Shown: positions 1 to 6,527 of the stretch, in pieces
How the letters are laid out: each line of letters opens with the position of its first letter
How positions within the stretch are numbered: position 1 is the stretch's first letter
Source: Aquisalimonas sp.
GTDB lineage: Bacteria > Pseudomonadota > Gammaproteobacteria > Nitrococcales > Aquisalimonadaceae
Reading direction: 5' to 3'
Assembly (NCBI GenBank): GCA_007127625.1
Contig: SKYZ01000248.1
Location: 1 to 10,482 of the forward strand
Length of the DNA: 10,482 nt
Notes under the pieces: generated by a model
Seen by the model: only the letters and a program-made list of their open reading frames with translations
Told to the model about the DNA's origin: nothing
The model's database searches: none
Program-made: the position numbers and the translations under genes

Positions 1-1102
1 GCTGCTGGTGGAGATGGACGGTTTCGAGGGCAACGAGGGCGTGATCGTCATCGCCGCCACCAACCGGCCGGACGTGCTCGACCCGGCGCTGCTGCGCCCG
101 GGCCGTTTCGACCGGCAGGTGACGGTTCCGCTGCCCGACGTACGCGGCCGCGAGCAGATCCTCAAGGTGCACATGAGCAAGCTGCCGCTGACCCGCGATG
201 TGGATCCGTTCATCCTCGCCCGCGGCACGCCCGGATTCTCCGGCGCCGATCTGGCCAACCTGGCCAACGAGGCGGCCCTGTTCGCCGCCCGGGCCAATAA
301 GCGCGAAGTCGACATGCAGGACTTCGAGATGGCCAAGGACAAGATCATGATGGGTGCCGAGCGCCGCTCCATGGTGATGAGCGAGGACGACAAGAAACTC
401 ACCGCCTACCACGAGGCAGGGCATGCCATCGTCGGCCTGATCACGCCAGAGCATGATCCGGTCCACAAGGTGACCATCATCCCCCGCGGCCGCGCCTTGG
501 GCGTGACCATGTTCCTGCCGGAGGAGGATCGCACCAGCTACTCCAAGCAGCGGCTCAACAGCATGATTACCTCGCTGTTCGGTGGTCGTCTGGCGGAGGA
601 GCTGATCTTCGGCCACGAGCGGGTCACCACCGGGGCCTCCAACGACATCGAGCGGGCCACGCAGATCGCCCGCAACATGGTCACCAAGTGGGGGCTGTCC
701 GAGCGCATGGGGCCGCTGGCCTACAACGAGGACGACGGCGAGGTGTTCATCGGTCAGGCCATGCAGAAGCAGAAGCAGGTCTCCGACGAGACGGCCCATG
801 CCATCGATGAAGAGATCCGCTCCATCATCGACTCGAACTACAACAAGGCCAAGCAGATTCTGCAGGACAACATGGACAAGCTGCACACCATGTCCGATGC
901 GTTGATGAAGTACGAAACCATCGACAAGGCGCAGATCGACGACATCATGAATGGCCGTCCGGTGGGACCGCCCCGGGGCTGGCAGGACGAGCGTGGTGGT
1001 GGCTCCTCCGGTGGCTCCGAGGCCGGCGCCGGCGCCGGTGAAACCGGCGACGGCGACGAGCCCGAAGGCGGCCGGATCGGTGATCCGGCCGGTGAGCATT
1101 GA
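1..1102 (+). CDS. ftsH: ATP-dependent zinc metalloprotease FtsH (3' part; 5' end outside window)
   Basis: Membrane-anchored AAA+ protease that unfolds and degrades misfolded membrane proteins and short-lived regulators at the inner membrane. The window opens inside the AAA+ domain, with the reading frame starting at base 2. About 366 residues are present of the usual 610-650. The N-terminal membrane segments, Walker A and Walker B lie upstream and cannot be checked. Visible are the ATPase second region of homology with the arginine-finger motif RPGRFDRQV (about bases 107-133), the lid helices, and the peptidase domain with the zinc site HEAGH at 410-424. A third zinc ligand is likely the Asp in ASNDIERA (codon 644-646). 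The protein ends in a low-complexity Gly/Ser/Ala/Glu/Asp tail from about base 990, which is common and variable in this family. It ends with TGA at 1100-1102, 21 bp before folP, as in the E. coli ftsH-folP-glmM order. Identification is very secure. Confidence 0.98.
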   Translation, partial: LLVEMDGFEGNEGVIVIAATNRPDVLDPALLRPGRFDRQVTVPLPDVRGREQILKVHMSKLPLTRDVDPFILARGTPGFSGADLANLANEAALFAARANKREVDMQDFEMAKDKIMMGAERRSMVMSEDDKKLTAYHEAGHAIVGLITPEHDPVHKVTIIPRGRALGVTMFLPEEDRTSYSKQRLNSMITSLFGGRLAEELIFGHERVTTGASNDIERATQIARNMVTKWGLSERMGPLAYNEDDGEVFIGQAMQKQKQVSDETAHAIDEEIRSIIDSNYNKAKQILQDNMDKLHTMSDALMKYETIDKAQIDDIMNGRPVGPPRGWQDERGGGSSGGSEAGAGAGETGDGDEPEGGRIGDPAGEH

Positions 1103-1123
1103 CGGCAACGAGGTGAGCCGAAC

Positions 1124-1984
1124 ATGACGCGCGCGCAGGCGCCCGTCCTCGACTTGGCTGGCCGGCAGCTGACGCTGGACCGGCCCCGGGTCATGGGTGT
1201 GCTCAATATCACCCCCGATTCCTTCTCGGACGGGGGTGATTTCTTTGCGCCCGACACCGCCCTGGAGCGGGCGCGGGAACTGGTGGCGGCGGGAGCGGAC
1301 ATCATCGATATCGGCGGCGAGTCGACACGCCCCGGTGCCGAGGAAGTGCCGGTGGAAGAAGAGCTGCACCGTATTCTGCCAGTGCTCGGGCTGCTGGCGA
1401 CCGAGCTCGACGTGCCCGTGTCCGTGGACACCACCAAGCCCGAGGTCATGGAGGCTGCCGCCGATGCGGGGGCCGGCATGATCAACGACGTCATGGCGTT
1501 GCGGCGGCCCGGCGCGCCCGAGGCGGCGGCGGCCACCGGGCTGCCGGTGTGCCTGATGCACATGCAGGGCGAACCGCGGACCATGCAGCACAGGCCCGCC
1601 TACGACGATGTCGTCACCGAGGTGCGCGATTTCCTGGCCGACCGTGTCGCGGTATGCGAGGCGGCAGGGATCCCGCGGGATCGTCTGGTGCTGGACCCGG
1701 GATTCGGTTTCGGCAAGACACTCGCGCACAACTACGAGCTTCTGGGGCGGCTCGACGCGTTTTGCCAACTCGGACTGCCCCTGCTGGTGGGCATGTCCCG
1801 CAAGTCCATGCTGGGTAAACTCGTGCACCGGCCGGTCCACGAGCGGTTGGCGGCGGGCACCGCCGCGGCGACCCTTGCCGCCTGGCTGGGGGCGCGGATC
1901 ATTCGCGTCCATGATGTCGCCGCCACGGCGGATGCCATGTCGGTGGTGGCGGCGGCGATGGCGCCGGAGCATATTCAGGAGTGA
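1124..1984 (+). CDS. folP: Dihydropteroate synthase
   Basis: Cytoplasmic folate-pathway enzyme that joins 4-aminobenzoate to the pterin diphosphate to give 7,8-dihydropteroate; the family is the sulfonamide target. It has 286 residues against 282 in E. coli, a single TIM-barrel domain. Signature motifs appear in the expected order: [12 protein letters not shown] (27-38), [14 protein letters not shown] (59-72), SVDTTKP (100-106), ND (121-122), DPGFGFGKT (191-199), GMSRKS (223-228) and RVHDV (261-265). These supply the usual pterin pocket (N28, D102, N121, D191, K227) and anion-binding (R261, H263) residues; the residue roles are from family knowledge. ATG at 1124 is preceded by GAGGTG at 1110-1115, 8 bases upstream. 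It lies 21 bp after ftsH and 58 bp before glmM, so it is probably part of the same transcript. Nothing is truncated or odd. Resistance-associated changes were not assessed. Confidence 0.97.
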   Translation: MTRAQAPVLDLAGRQLTLDRPRVMGVLNITPDSFSDGGDFFAPDTALERARELVAAGADIIDIGGESTRPGAEEVPVEEELHRILPVLGLLATELDVPVSVDTTKPEVMEAAADAGAGMINDVMALRRPGAPEAAAATGLPVCLMHMQGEPRTMQHRPAYDDVVTEVRDFLADRVAVCEAAGIPRDRLVLDPGFGFGKTLAHNYELLGRLDAFCQLGLPLLVGMSRKSMLGKLVHRPVHERLAAGTAAATLAAWLGARIIRVHDVAATADAMSVVAAAMAPEHIQE

Positions 1985-2042
1985 CAGTGTCGCGGCGCAG
2001 GGCGCGAGCACCGGCCAAGGACAGGGGAAAGGATCGGGGATC

Positions 2043-3380
2043 ATGACGCGCAGTTATTTCGGCACCGACGGCATTCGGGGGCGGGTCGGCGAACCGCCGA
2101 TCACTCCGGATTTCATGCTCAAGCTGGGCTGGGCGCTCGGGCAGGTGCTTGCTCAGCGGGATCGGCGGCTGGTGCTCATCGGCAAGGACACCCGGATCTC
2201 CGGGTACATGTTCGAGTCCGCGCTGGAGGCGGGGCTTTCCGCGGCGGGCACCGACATTCGGCTGCTCGGCCCGATGCCGACTCCCGCCATCGCCTACCTT
2301 ACCTCCACCCTGCGGGCCGGCGCCGGCATTGTCATCAGCGCTTCGCACAATCCCCACGAAGACAACGGCATCAAGTTCTTCTCGGAAGAGGGCGAAAAGC
2401 TGGACGACGCCGCCGAGGCCGCCATCGAAGACATCATGGAGCAGCCGCTGACCACCGTGGCCTCGGCGGAGCTGGGCAAGGTGACCCGCCTGGCCGACGC
2501 GCCGGGGCGCTATATCGAGTTCTGCAAGAGCACCATCGGGCGGGATGTGCGGCTCCAGGGGCTGAAGCTGGTGGTGGATTGCGCCAACGGTGCGACATAC
2601 CAAGTGGGGCCCGAGGTCTTCCGCGAGTTGGGTGCCGAGGTGGTGACGCTGGGCGATGAGCCCGATGGGCTCAATATCAATGTCGAGTGCGGCTCCACGC
2701 GCCCGGAAGCCATGCAGGATGCCGTGCGGCGCAGTCGCGCGGACGCCGGTATCGCCTTCGACGGCGATGGCGATCGCGTGATCATGTGTGATGCCGACGG
2801 CGAGCTGGTGGATGGCGACGAAGTGCTCTACGTCATCGCCAGTGCCCGGCAAGCCGCCGGGCATCTGCAGGGGCCGGTGGTGGGCACGCTGATGAGCAAC
2901 CTCGGCCTGGAGCACGCCCTGGAGCGCGACGGCATCGGCTTTCTCCGTGCCAAGGTGGGTGATCGCTACGTTCTCGAGCTGCTGCGCCGGGAATGCGGGC
3001 TCATCGGCGGCGAGTCCTCCGGTCACGTGGTCTGTCTGGACCGCACCACCACCGGTGACGGCATCGTGTCAGCGCTACAGGTGCTCGAGCGCATGGTCCG
3101 CACCCGCCTGCCTCTCGGAGAATTGCGCGGTGGCATGCGCAAGTACCCGCAGCACATGATCAACGTTCCTGTGGCCCGCCGAGCCTCCGACGGCGACCTG
3201 CGCGCGCTGGACGGCGATGTCGCTGCGGTGGAGCAGGAGCTGGACGGCCGCGGCCGGGTGCTGCTGCGGCCGTCGGGGACGGAGCCGGTGATCCGGGTCA
3301 TGGTCGAGGGCCAGGAGCGGGATATGGTGGAGCACTACAGTCAGCGGCTCGCGGCCGCAGTGGAACGCGCCCTGCGCTGA
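2043..3380 (+). CDS. glmM: Phosphoglucosamine mutase
   Basis: Converts glucosamine-6-phosphate to glucosamine-1-phosphate in the cytoplasm, a committed step towards UDP-N-acetylglucosamine for peptidoglycan and lipopolysaccharide. The product is 445 residues, the same length as the E. coli enzyme. The four alpha-D-phosphohexomutase domains are all marked: FGTDGIRG (6-13) at the N terminus; the phosphoserine loop [15 protein letters not shown] (98-112) with catalytic S101; the Mg-binding loop DGDGDR (240-245); the sugar-specificity loop GGESSGH (322-328), whose Ser is typical of GlmM rather than of phosphomannomutases; and the phosphate-binding loop [11 protein letters not shown] (409-419). 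The same frame stays open well upstream into folP, but ATG 2043 gives the conserved N terminus and has AAAGGA at 2028-2033, 9 bases ahead. The family is activated by phosphorylation of the active-site Ser. Confidence 0.98.
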   Translation: MTRSYFGTDGIRGRVGEPPITPDFMLKLGWALGQVLAQRDRRLVLIGKDTRISGYMFESALEAGLSAAGTDIRLLGPMPTPAIAYLTSTLRAGAGIVISASHNPHEDNGIKFFSEEGEKLDDAAEAAIEDIMEQPLTTVASAELGKVTRLADAPGRYIEFCKSTIGRDVRLQGLKLVVDCANGATYQVGPEVFRELGAEVVTLGDEPDGLNINVECGSTRPEAMQDAVRRSRADAGIAFDGDGDRVIMCDADGELVDGDEVLYVIASARQAAGHLQGPVVGTLMSNLGLEHALERDGIGFLRAKVGDRYVLELLRRECGLIGGESSGHVVCLDRTTTGDGIVSALQVLERMVRTRLPLGELRGGMRKYPQHMINVPVARRASDGDLRALDGDVAAVEQELDGRGRVLLRPSGTEPVIRVMVEGQERDMVEHYSQRLAAAVERALR

Positions 3381-3404
3381 CCGGCCGCTGTTCAATACTT
3401 TGAC

Positions 3405-3434
3405 GTGACAAGGCCTTGGCCTGTCGGCTATGAT
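3405..3434 (+). promoter_or_regulatory. Candidate sigma-70 promoter for tpiA-secG
   Basis: In the 87-bp glmM-tpiA gap, GTGACA (3405-3410, five of six matches to TTGACA) is followed 18 bp later by TATGAT (3429-3434, five of six to TATAAT). Transcription would begin near 3441, giving a leader of about 27 bases before the tpiA ATG. No terminator-like hairpin lies between glmM and this site, so read-through from glmM is also possible. The spacing and match are good for GC-rich surroundings, but the call rests on consensus alone. Confidence 0.5.
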
Positions 3435-3467
3435 TCGCGGCTGTTTTCTCCTCGCGGAGCGACGCTG

Positions 3468-4232
3468 ATGCGACGGCCTCTGATCGCCGGTAACTGGAAG
3501 ATGCATGGTTCCCGGGCCACGATACGCGCGCTCCTGACCGCGCTGCGGGACGGGCTGGACGGGACGGATGGCGTGGATGTGGTGGTTCTGCCGCCTGCCA
3601 TCTACATCCCGGATGCCGTCCGGCAGCTGGACGGGGGGCCCGTCGGTGTTGGTGCCCAGAACGTGGCGGATCAGGAGCAGGGTGCGTTCACCGGCGAGAT
3701 CGCCGCGGACATGCTGACCGACTTTGGCTGCACCCACGCGCTGGTCGGGCACTCCGAACGGCGGTCCCTGTACGGTGAAAGCGACGCCCTGGTGGCGGCG
3801 CGCTTCGCCGCGGCGCAGCGGTACGGTGTCACCCCGATCCTGTGCGTGGGCGAGACCCTGCAGCAGCGTGAAGGCGGTGAGACGGAGACCGTGGTGGGCG
3901 CGCAGATCGATGCGGTGGCTGAAGTGGCGGGCAGCGACGCGCTGGCCGATGCCGTGGTTGCCTACGAGCCGGTGTGGGCCATCGGGACCGGTGTCAGCGC
4001 GTCACCGGAGCAGGCGCAGGGGATGCATGCGTTCATCCGGGCGCGGCTTGCCCATCACGGTGTCGGTGCCACGGCGTTGCGGCTGCTCTACGGGGGCAGC
4101 GTGAAGCCGGAGTCGGCCGCTGAACTGTTCGCACAGCCCGACATCGATGGTGCCCTGGTGGGCGGCGCCTCGCTCAAGGCGGACGATTTTCTCGGTATTA
4201 TTGCGCGGGCCCGCGCGGCGCGCGTTTCGTAA
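3468..4232 (+). CDS. tpiA: Triosephosphate isomerase
   Basis: Glycolytic/gluconeogenic TIM-barrel enzyme interconverting dihydroxyacetone phosphate and glyceraldehyde-3-phosphate, active as a dimer in the cytoplasm. It has 254 residues, normal for bacteria. Catalytic residues are in place: K11 in AGNWKM (7-12), H95 in GHSERR (94-99) and E167 in AYEPVWAIGTG (165-175), whose tail is the mobile loop 6. Phosphate-binding YGGSV (208-212) and GGASL (232-236) follow. I start at ATG 3468, because the protein then begins two residues before the conserved PLIAGNWKM and GGAG (3456-3459) lies 8 bases upstream. The frame stays open back to a GTG at 3405, but that adds 21 unconserved residues and overlaps the candidate promoter. 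tpiA between glmM and secG is a common gammaproteobacterial arrangement, though E. coli lacks it there. It ends 18 bp before secG. Confidence 0.98.
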   Translation: MRRPLIAGNWKMHGSRATIRALLTALRDGLDGTDGVDVVVLPPAIYIPDAVRQLDGGPVGVGAQNVADQEQGAFTGEIAADMLTDFGCTHALVGHSERRSLYGESDALVAARFAAAQRYGVTPILCVGETLQQREGGETETVVGAQIDAVAEVAGSDALADAVVAYEPVWAIGTGVSASPEQAQGMHAFIRARLAHHGVGATALRLLYGGSVKPESAAELFAQPDIDGALVGGASLKADDFLGIIARARAARVS

Positions 4233-4250
4233 GATTTTCCAGAGGGTTGC

Positions 4251-4622
4251 ATGGCACAGATTATCCTGATTATTCACGTGGCCATTGCCGTGGCGCTGGT
4301 GGTGCTGGTCCTGTTGCAGCAGGGCAAGGGCGCCGACGCAGGTGCGGCTTTCGGCAGCGGTGCGTCGGCAACGGTGTTCGGCGCCCGCGGTTCGGCCTCG
4401 TTCCTCTCCCGGGTGACCGGCATGCTGGCCACCGGTTTCTTCCTGACCAGCCTGACGCTGGCGATGCTGGCGGCGCGGGATGCCGGCCCCGGCAGCGTGG
4501 TGGATCGCGCCGGCGACGAGCCGGCACCGGCGGTGGAAGAAGAGGCGCCGGCTGACGACGAGGAACCTGAAGCGCCCGAGGCGCCGGAGGGTGACGCTCC
4601 CGCAGCTCCACCGGAAGAGTGA
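4251..4622 (+). CDS. secG: Protein-export membrane protein SecG
   Basis: Small auxiliary subunit of the SecYEG translocon that assists SecA-driven export at the inner membrane. It has 123 residues (E. coli 110). Residues 2-22 form the first hydrophobic helix, followed by LLQQGKGADAGAAFG (21-35), which is typical of the family, and the FGARGSASFLSR stretch (43-54). A second membrane helix spans about 56-74. The remaining tail is unusual in composition: residues 86-123 contain 15 Asp/Glu, 9 Pro and only one basic residue, so it is probably disordered. SecG tails vary widely in length and sequence. ATG 4251 is preceded by AGAGGG (4241-4246). It lies 18 bp after tpiA and is likely cotranscribed with it; the tRNA-Leu follows 64 bp downstream, as in the secG-leuU order of E. 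coli. Confidence 0.95.
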   Translation: MAQIILIIHVAIAVALVVLVLLQQGKGADAGAAFGSGASATVFGARGSASFLSRVTGMLATGFFLTSLTLAMLAARDAGPGSVVDRAGDEPAPAVEEEAPADDEEPEAPEAPEGDAPAAPPEE

Positions 4623-4643
4623 TCAGCGCCCGCTCCGGGTCTC

Positions 4644-4672
4644 TTGGTCCCCGGCGCGGATTCTGATACGCT
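4644..4672 (+). promoter_or_regulatory. Weak candidate promoter for tRNA-Leu
   Basis: In the 64-bp secG-tRNA gap, TTGGTC (4644-4649) is followed after 17 bp by an extended -10-like element: TG (4664-4665), one base, then TACGCT (4667-4672). Transcription would start near 4679, a few bases before the mature tRNA 5' end at 4687. Both hexamers match consensus at only three positions, so the support is the spacing and the TG extension. The tRNA could instead be processed from the tpiA-secG transcript. Confidence 0.3.
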
Positions 4673-4686
4673 TCCCGTCCCTTTCA

Positions 4687-4771
4687 GCGGATGTGGTGGA
4701 ACTGGTAGACACGCTGTCTTGAGGGGGCAGTGGCGCAAGCCGTGCCGGTTCGAGTCCGGCCATCCGCACCA
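4687..4771 (+). tRNA. leuU: tRNA-Leu (anticodon GAG)
   Basis: A complete class II tRNA of 85 bases including an encoded CCA (4769-4771). The acceptor stem pairs GCGGATG (4687-4693) with CATCCGC (4761-4767), with discriminator A at 4768, as expected for leucine. The anticodon arm is CTGTC (4714-4718) with GGCAG (4726-4730) around the loop TTGAGGG, giving anticodon GAG at 4721-4723, which reads CUC and CUU. A long variable arm follows, GGC (4732-4734) and GCC (4739-4741) around a GCAA tetraloop. The T arm is GCCGG/CCGGC around TTCGAGT (4749-4755). The position downstream of secG matches E. coli leuU, which has the same anticodon. The symbol is given by that analogy. Confidence 0.97.
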
Positions 4772-4776
4772 GATTT

Positions 4777-4820
4777 CCGGAGCCCGGTTCCGATCGGGCC
4801 CGGTCTCATATTTTTCCTTT
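4777..4820 (+). terminator. Rho-independent terminator after tRNA-Leu
   Basis: Five bases after the tRNA CCA end, CCGG-A-GCCCG (4777-4786) can pair with CGGGC-CCGG (4795-4803). This gives nine G/C base pairs with one bulged A and an 8-base loop. The stem is followed by the T-rich run 4804-4820, which includes five T (4811-4815) and three T (4818-4820). The T tract begins a few bases away from the stem, so its strength is uncertain. It would end the secG/tRNA transcript and insulate it from the nuo promoter downstream. Confidence 0.65.
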
Positions 4821-4839
4821 ATAATCAATTGGTTGCAAG

Positions 4840-4869
4840 TTGACAGCGCGGTCTGCGCTGCTCTACACT
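4840..4869 (+). promoter_or_regulatory. Sigma-70-type promoter of the nuo operon
   Basis: A perfect -35 TTGACA (4840-4845) is followed after 18 bp by TACACT (4864-4869, four of six to TATAAT). The AT-rich stretch 4808-4840 just upstream could act as an UP element. The predicted start is near 4876, giving an untranslated leader of about 81 bases before nuoA. It lies directly after the tRNA terminator and before the first nuo gene, which strengthens the call. I recognise no clear operator for a known regulator. Confidence 0.7.
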
Positions 4870-4897
4870 GCGCGCGGTATTTCGAAACCGCGGTGGC

Positions 4898-4934
4898 GGG
4901 GCGGACGTGTGCGCGGTGTCACGATTCCGTCCCC
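4898..4934 (+). other. Long hairpin in the nuoA 5' leader
   Basis: Within the predicted nuo leader, GGGGCGG (4898-4904) can pair with CCG-T-CCCC (4927-4934) with one bulged T, and inside it CGTG (4906-4909) can pair with CACG (4920-4923) across an A/ATT internal loop, closing a 10-base loop. That makes 11 base pairs, nearly all G-C. The stem ends 8 bases before the nuoA ribosome binding site AAGGA (4943-4947), and no T run follows it, so it is not a terminator. It could stabilise the mRNA or affect initiation. It matches no riboswitch or leader family that I know. Confidence 0.4.
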
Positions 4935-4956
4935 GGGTGCGCAAGGAAACCGGCAC

Positions 4957-5313
4957 ATGCTCGCAGAATTCGTTCCGATTCTCCTCTTCATCATTGTCGG
5001 CCTCGGCCTTGGCGCCGTTCTGGTTGTGGCCGGTTTCGTTCTCGGCCCTCAGCGCCCGAACGATGAAAAGCTCTCCCCCTATGAGTGCGGCTTCGAGGCT
5101 TTCGAGGACACGCGTATGCGCTTCGACGTGCGCTACTATCTCGTCGCCCTGCTGTTCATCATCTTTGATCTGGAAATCGCGTTTCTCTTCCCCTGGGCCA
5201 TCGTGCTTGAAGACATCGGCCTGTTCGGCGTCGCGGCCATGGGGCTGTTCCTGTTCATCCTGCTGATCGGTTTTCTCTACGAGTGGAAGAAGGGGGCCCT
5301 GGAATGGGAGTAG
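4957..5313 (+). CDS. nuoA: NADH-quinone oxidoreductase subunit A
   Basis: Small membrane subunit of complex I (ND3 homologue) near the quinone chamber, at the junction of the peripheral and membrane arms. It has 118 residues with three predicted membrane helices, at about 5-29, 61-83 and 88-108. The family signature is clear: [20 protein letters not shown] (41-60), followed by a helix containing [12 protein letters not shown] (70-81) with the buried acidic pair D71/E73. C44 in the TM1-TM2 loop corresponds to the conserved loop cysteine of ND3. I start at ATG 4957, with AAGGA (4943-4947) 9 bases ahead. The frame remains open back to a TTG at 4840, but that codon lies in the -35 box and the extra residues are not NuoA-like. 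First gene of the nuo operon; its last 10 bases overlap nuoB. Confidence 0.97.
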   Translation: MLAEFVPILLFIIVGLGLGAVLVVAGFVLGPQRPNDEKLSPYECGFEAFEDTRMRFDVRYYLVALLFIIFDLEIAFLFPWAIVLEDIGLFGVAAMGLFLFILLIGFLYEWKKGALEWE

Positions 5314-5780
5314 AGGGCGTTCTCGAAAAGGGGTATGTCACTACCTCGGCGGACAAGCTCATCAACTGGGCCCGCACCGGCTCCATGTGGCCCATGACCT
5401 TCGGTCTCGCCTGCTGTGCCGTGGAAATGATGCACTGCGGTGCCGCCCGCTACGACATGGACCGCCTGGGCGTGGTGTTCCGTCCCAGCCCTCGCCAGTC
5501 CGACGTGATGATCGTTGCCGGCACGCTGTGCAACAAGATGGCGCCGGCGCTGCGCAAGGTCTATGACCAGATGGCGGATCCCAAGTGGGTGATTTCCATG
5601 GGCTCGTGTGCCAACGGTGGTGGCTATTACCACTATTCTTACGCGGTCACGCGGGGATGTGACCGTATCGTGCCGGTGGATATCTACGTGCCCGGGTGCC
5701 CGCCCACCGCGGAGGCGCTGCTCTACGGCATCGTCCAGTTGCAGAACAAGATCCGGCGCACCAACACCATCGCCCGTTAA
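5304..5780 (+). CDS. nuoB: NADH-quinone oxidoreductase subunit B
   Basis: Peripheral-arm subunit (PSST homologue) that carries [4Fe-4S] cluster N2, the last electron carrier before quinone. It has 158 residues. The N2 ligands are present: the adjacent pair C37-C38 in GLACCAVEM (34-42), C102 in GSCANGG (100-106) and C132 in PGCPP (130-134). The quinone-site stretch around [16 protein letters not shown] (59-74) is also intact. I start at ATG 5304, giving [10 protein letters not shown], the usual start for proteobacterial NuoB. AAGGGGG (5290-5296) lies 7 bases upstream. A possible start at 5283 would add seven residues read from the nuoA coding sequence and is less likely. The start lies inside the end of nuoA (10-base overlap), suggesting translational coupling. 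Confidence 0.98.
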   Translation: MGVEGVLEKGYVTTSADKLINWARTGSMWPMTFGLACCAVEMMHCGAARYDMDRLGVVFRPSPRQSDVMIVAGTLCNKMAPALRKVYDQMADPKWVISMGSCANGGGYYHYSYAVTRGCDRIVPVDIYVPGCPPTAEALLYGIVQLQNKIRRTNTIAR

Positions 5781-5798
5781 TAGCAGAGAGCTCAGCTC

Positions 5799-6527
5799 AT
5801 GGCCGAAGCGCAACAAGCACTTGCGGAACGTCTGCAGCAGGCGTTTGGAGAGACACTGCGGAGCTGGCAGGAGCATGTCGGCGAACTCACCATCGAGGTG
5901 GCGCAGGCTGATCTCTACCGGGTGATGCTGTCCCTGCGTGACGATTTCCGTTTCGAACAGCTCATCGATGTCTGCGGTGTGGATTACGCCGCCTGGAAAC
6001 AGGACGAGTGGATCACCGAGGACGCCTCCGGCTCCGGATTCTCCCGCGGCGTGCGCGGCAACCAGTTCGCCCGCCTCGGGCTGACCGGGGTGTACGGGCT
6101 GGAGCCGGTGACCACCAATACCGGCCGGCGTTTTGCCGCCGTTTACCAGCTGCTGTCCGTGAGCGCGAACCAGCGGCTGCGGGTGCGGGTGTACTGCGAC
6201 AACGACGATTTCCCGGTACTCGACTCCGTGGTGAGTATCTGGGCCGGTGCCAACTGGTTCGAGCGCGAGACGTTCGATCTCTACGGGATCATCTTCGATG
6301 GCCACCCGGATCTGCGCCGCATCCTGACCGACTACGGCTTTGTCGGCCATCCGTTCCGCAAGGATTTCCCGCTGATCGGCAATGTCGAGGTTCGCTACAA
6401 CGAGGAGAAGGGGCGCGTGGTCTACGAGCCCGTCTCCATCCAGCCGCGTGTGCTGGTGCCGCGCGTGATCCGCGAGGACAACCGCTACGCCGAGCCGGAC
6501 GCCCAGGAGGACGCCAGCAATGGCTGA
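5799..6527 (+). CDS. nuoC: NADH-quinone oxidoreductase subunit C
   Basis: 30-kDa-type peripheral subunit of complex I. It carries no cofactor and helps hold NuoB and NuoD in the connecting module. It has 242 residues. The 30-kDa signature is well preserved near the C terminus: [20 protein letters not shown] (153-172), then [20 protein letters not shown] (173-192). Residues about 65-112 (including [19 protein letters not shown]) form the insert I recall in many beta- and gammaproteobacterial NuoC proteins, so I do not regard it as unusual. ATG 5799 follows nuoB by 18 bp, the widest gap in this part of the operon. Its Shine-Dalgarno is weak (GAGAG, 5786-5790). The gene ends with TGA at 6525-6527, overlapping the nuoD start, so C and D are separate and not fused as in E. 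coli. Confidence 0.96.
   Translation: MAEAQQALAERLQQAFGETLRSWQEHVGELTIEVAQADLYRVMLSLRDDFRFEQLIDVCGVDYAAWKQDEWITEDASGSGFSRGVRGNQFARLGLTGVYGLEPVTTNTGRRFAAVYQLLSVSANQRLRVRVYCDNDDFPVLDSVVSIWAGANWFERETFDLYGIIFDGHPDLRRILTDYGFVGHPFRKDFPLIGNVEVRYNEEKGRVVYEPVSIQPRVLVPRVIREDNRYAEPDAQEDASNG

Noticed and set aside
1608..2042. Upstream extension of the glmM frame into folP (a possible fusion protein or much earlier start)
   Set aside because: The upstream translation is Arg/Trp/Pro/Ser-rich shadow of folP. GlmM homology and a ribosome site begin at ATG 2043, giving exactly the usual length of 445.
1899..3026. A 375-codon open frame on the - strand opposite the end of folP and most of glmM
   Set aside because: Antisense to a perfectly conserved GlmM. 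Its translation is low-information (His, Gly, Pro, Arg-rich) with no motif, so it is a shadow.
4635..4654. Hairpin CCGGG/CCCGG between secG and tRNA-Leu as a secG terminator
   Set aside because: Only five base pairs with a 10-base loop and no following T run, and it overlaps the candidate tRNA promoter.
4820..4825. A perfect TATAAT in the tRNA-nuoA gap
   Set aside because: It sits in the T-rich tail of the terminator, and the position 17-18 bp upstream is GC-rich stem sequence with no -35 match. The TTGACA/TACACT pair downstream is better supported.
4644..5066. A 140-codon + strand open frame running across tRNA-Leu and the nuo promoter
   Set aside because: It reads straight through the tRNA, terminator and promoter and into nuoA out of frame, has no ribosome site and no recognisable protein features.
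5993..6135. Insert of about 45 residues in NuoC as a novel domain
   Set aside because: The EW...GFSRGV type insert is familiar from other beta- and gammaproteobacterial NuoC proteins, and the flanking signature is intact.
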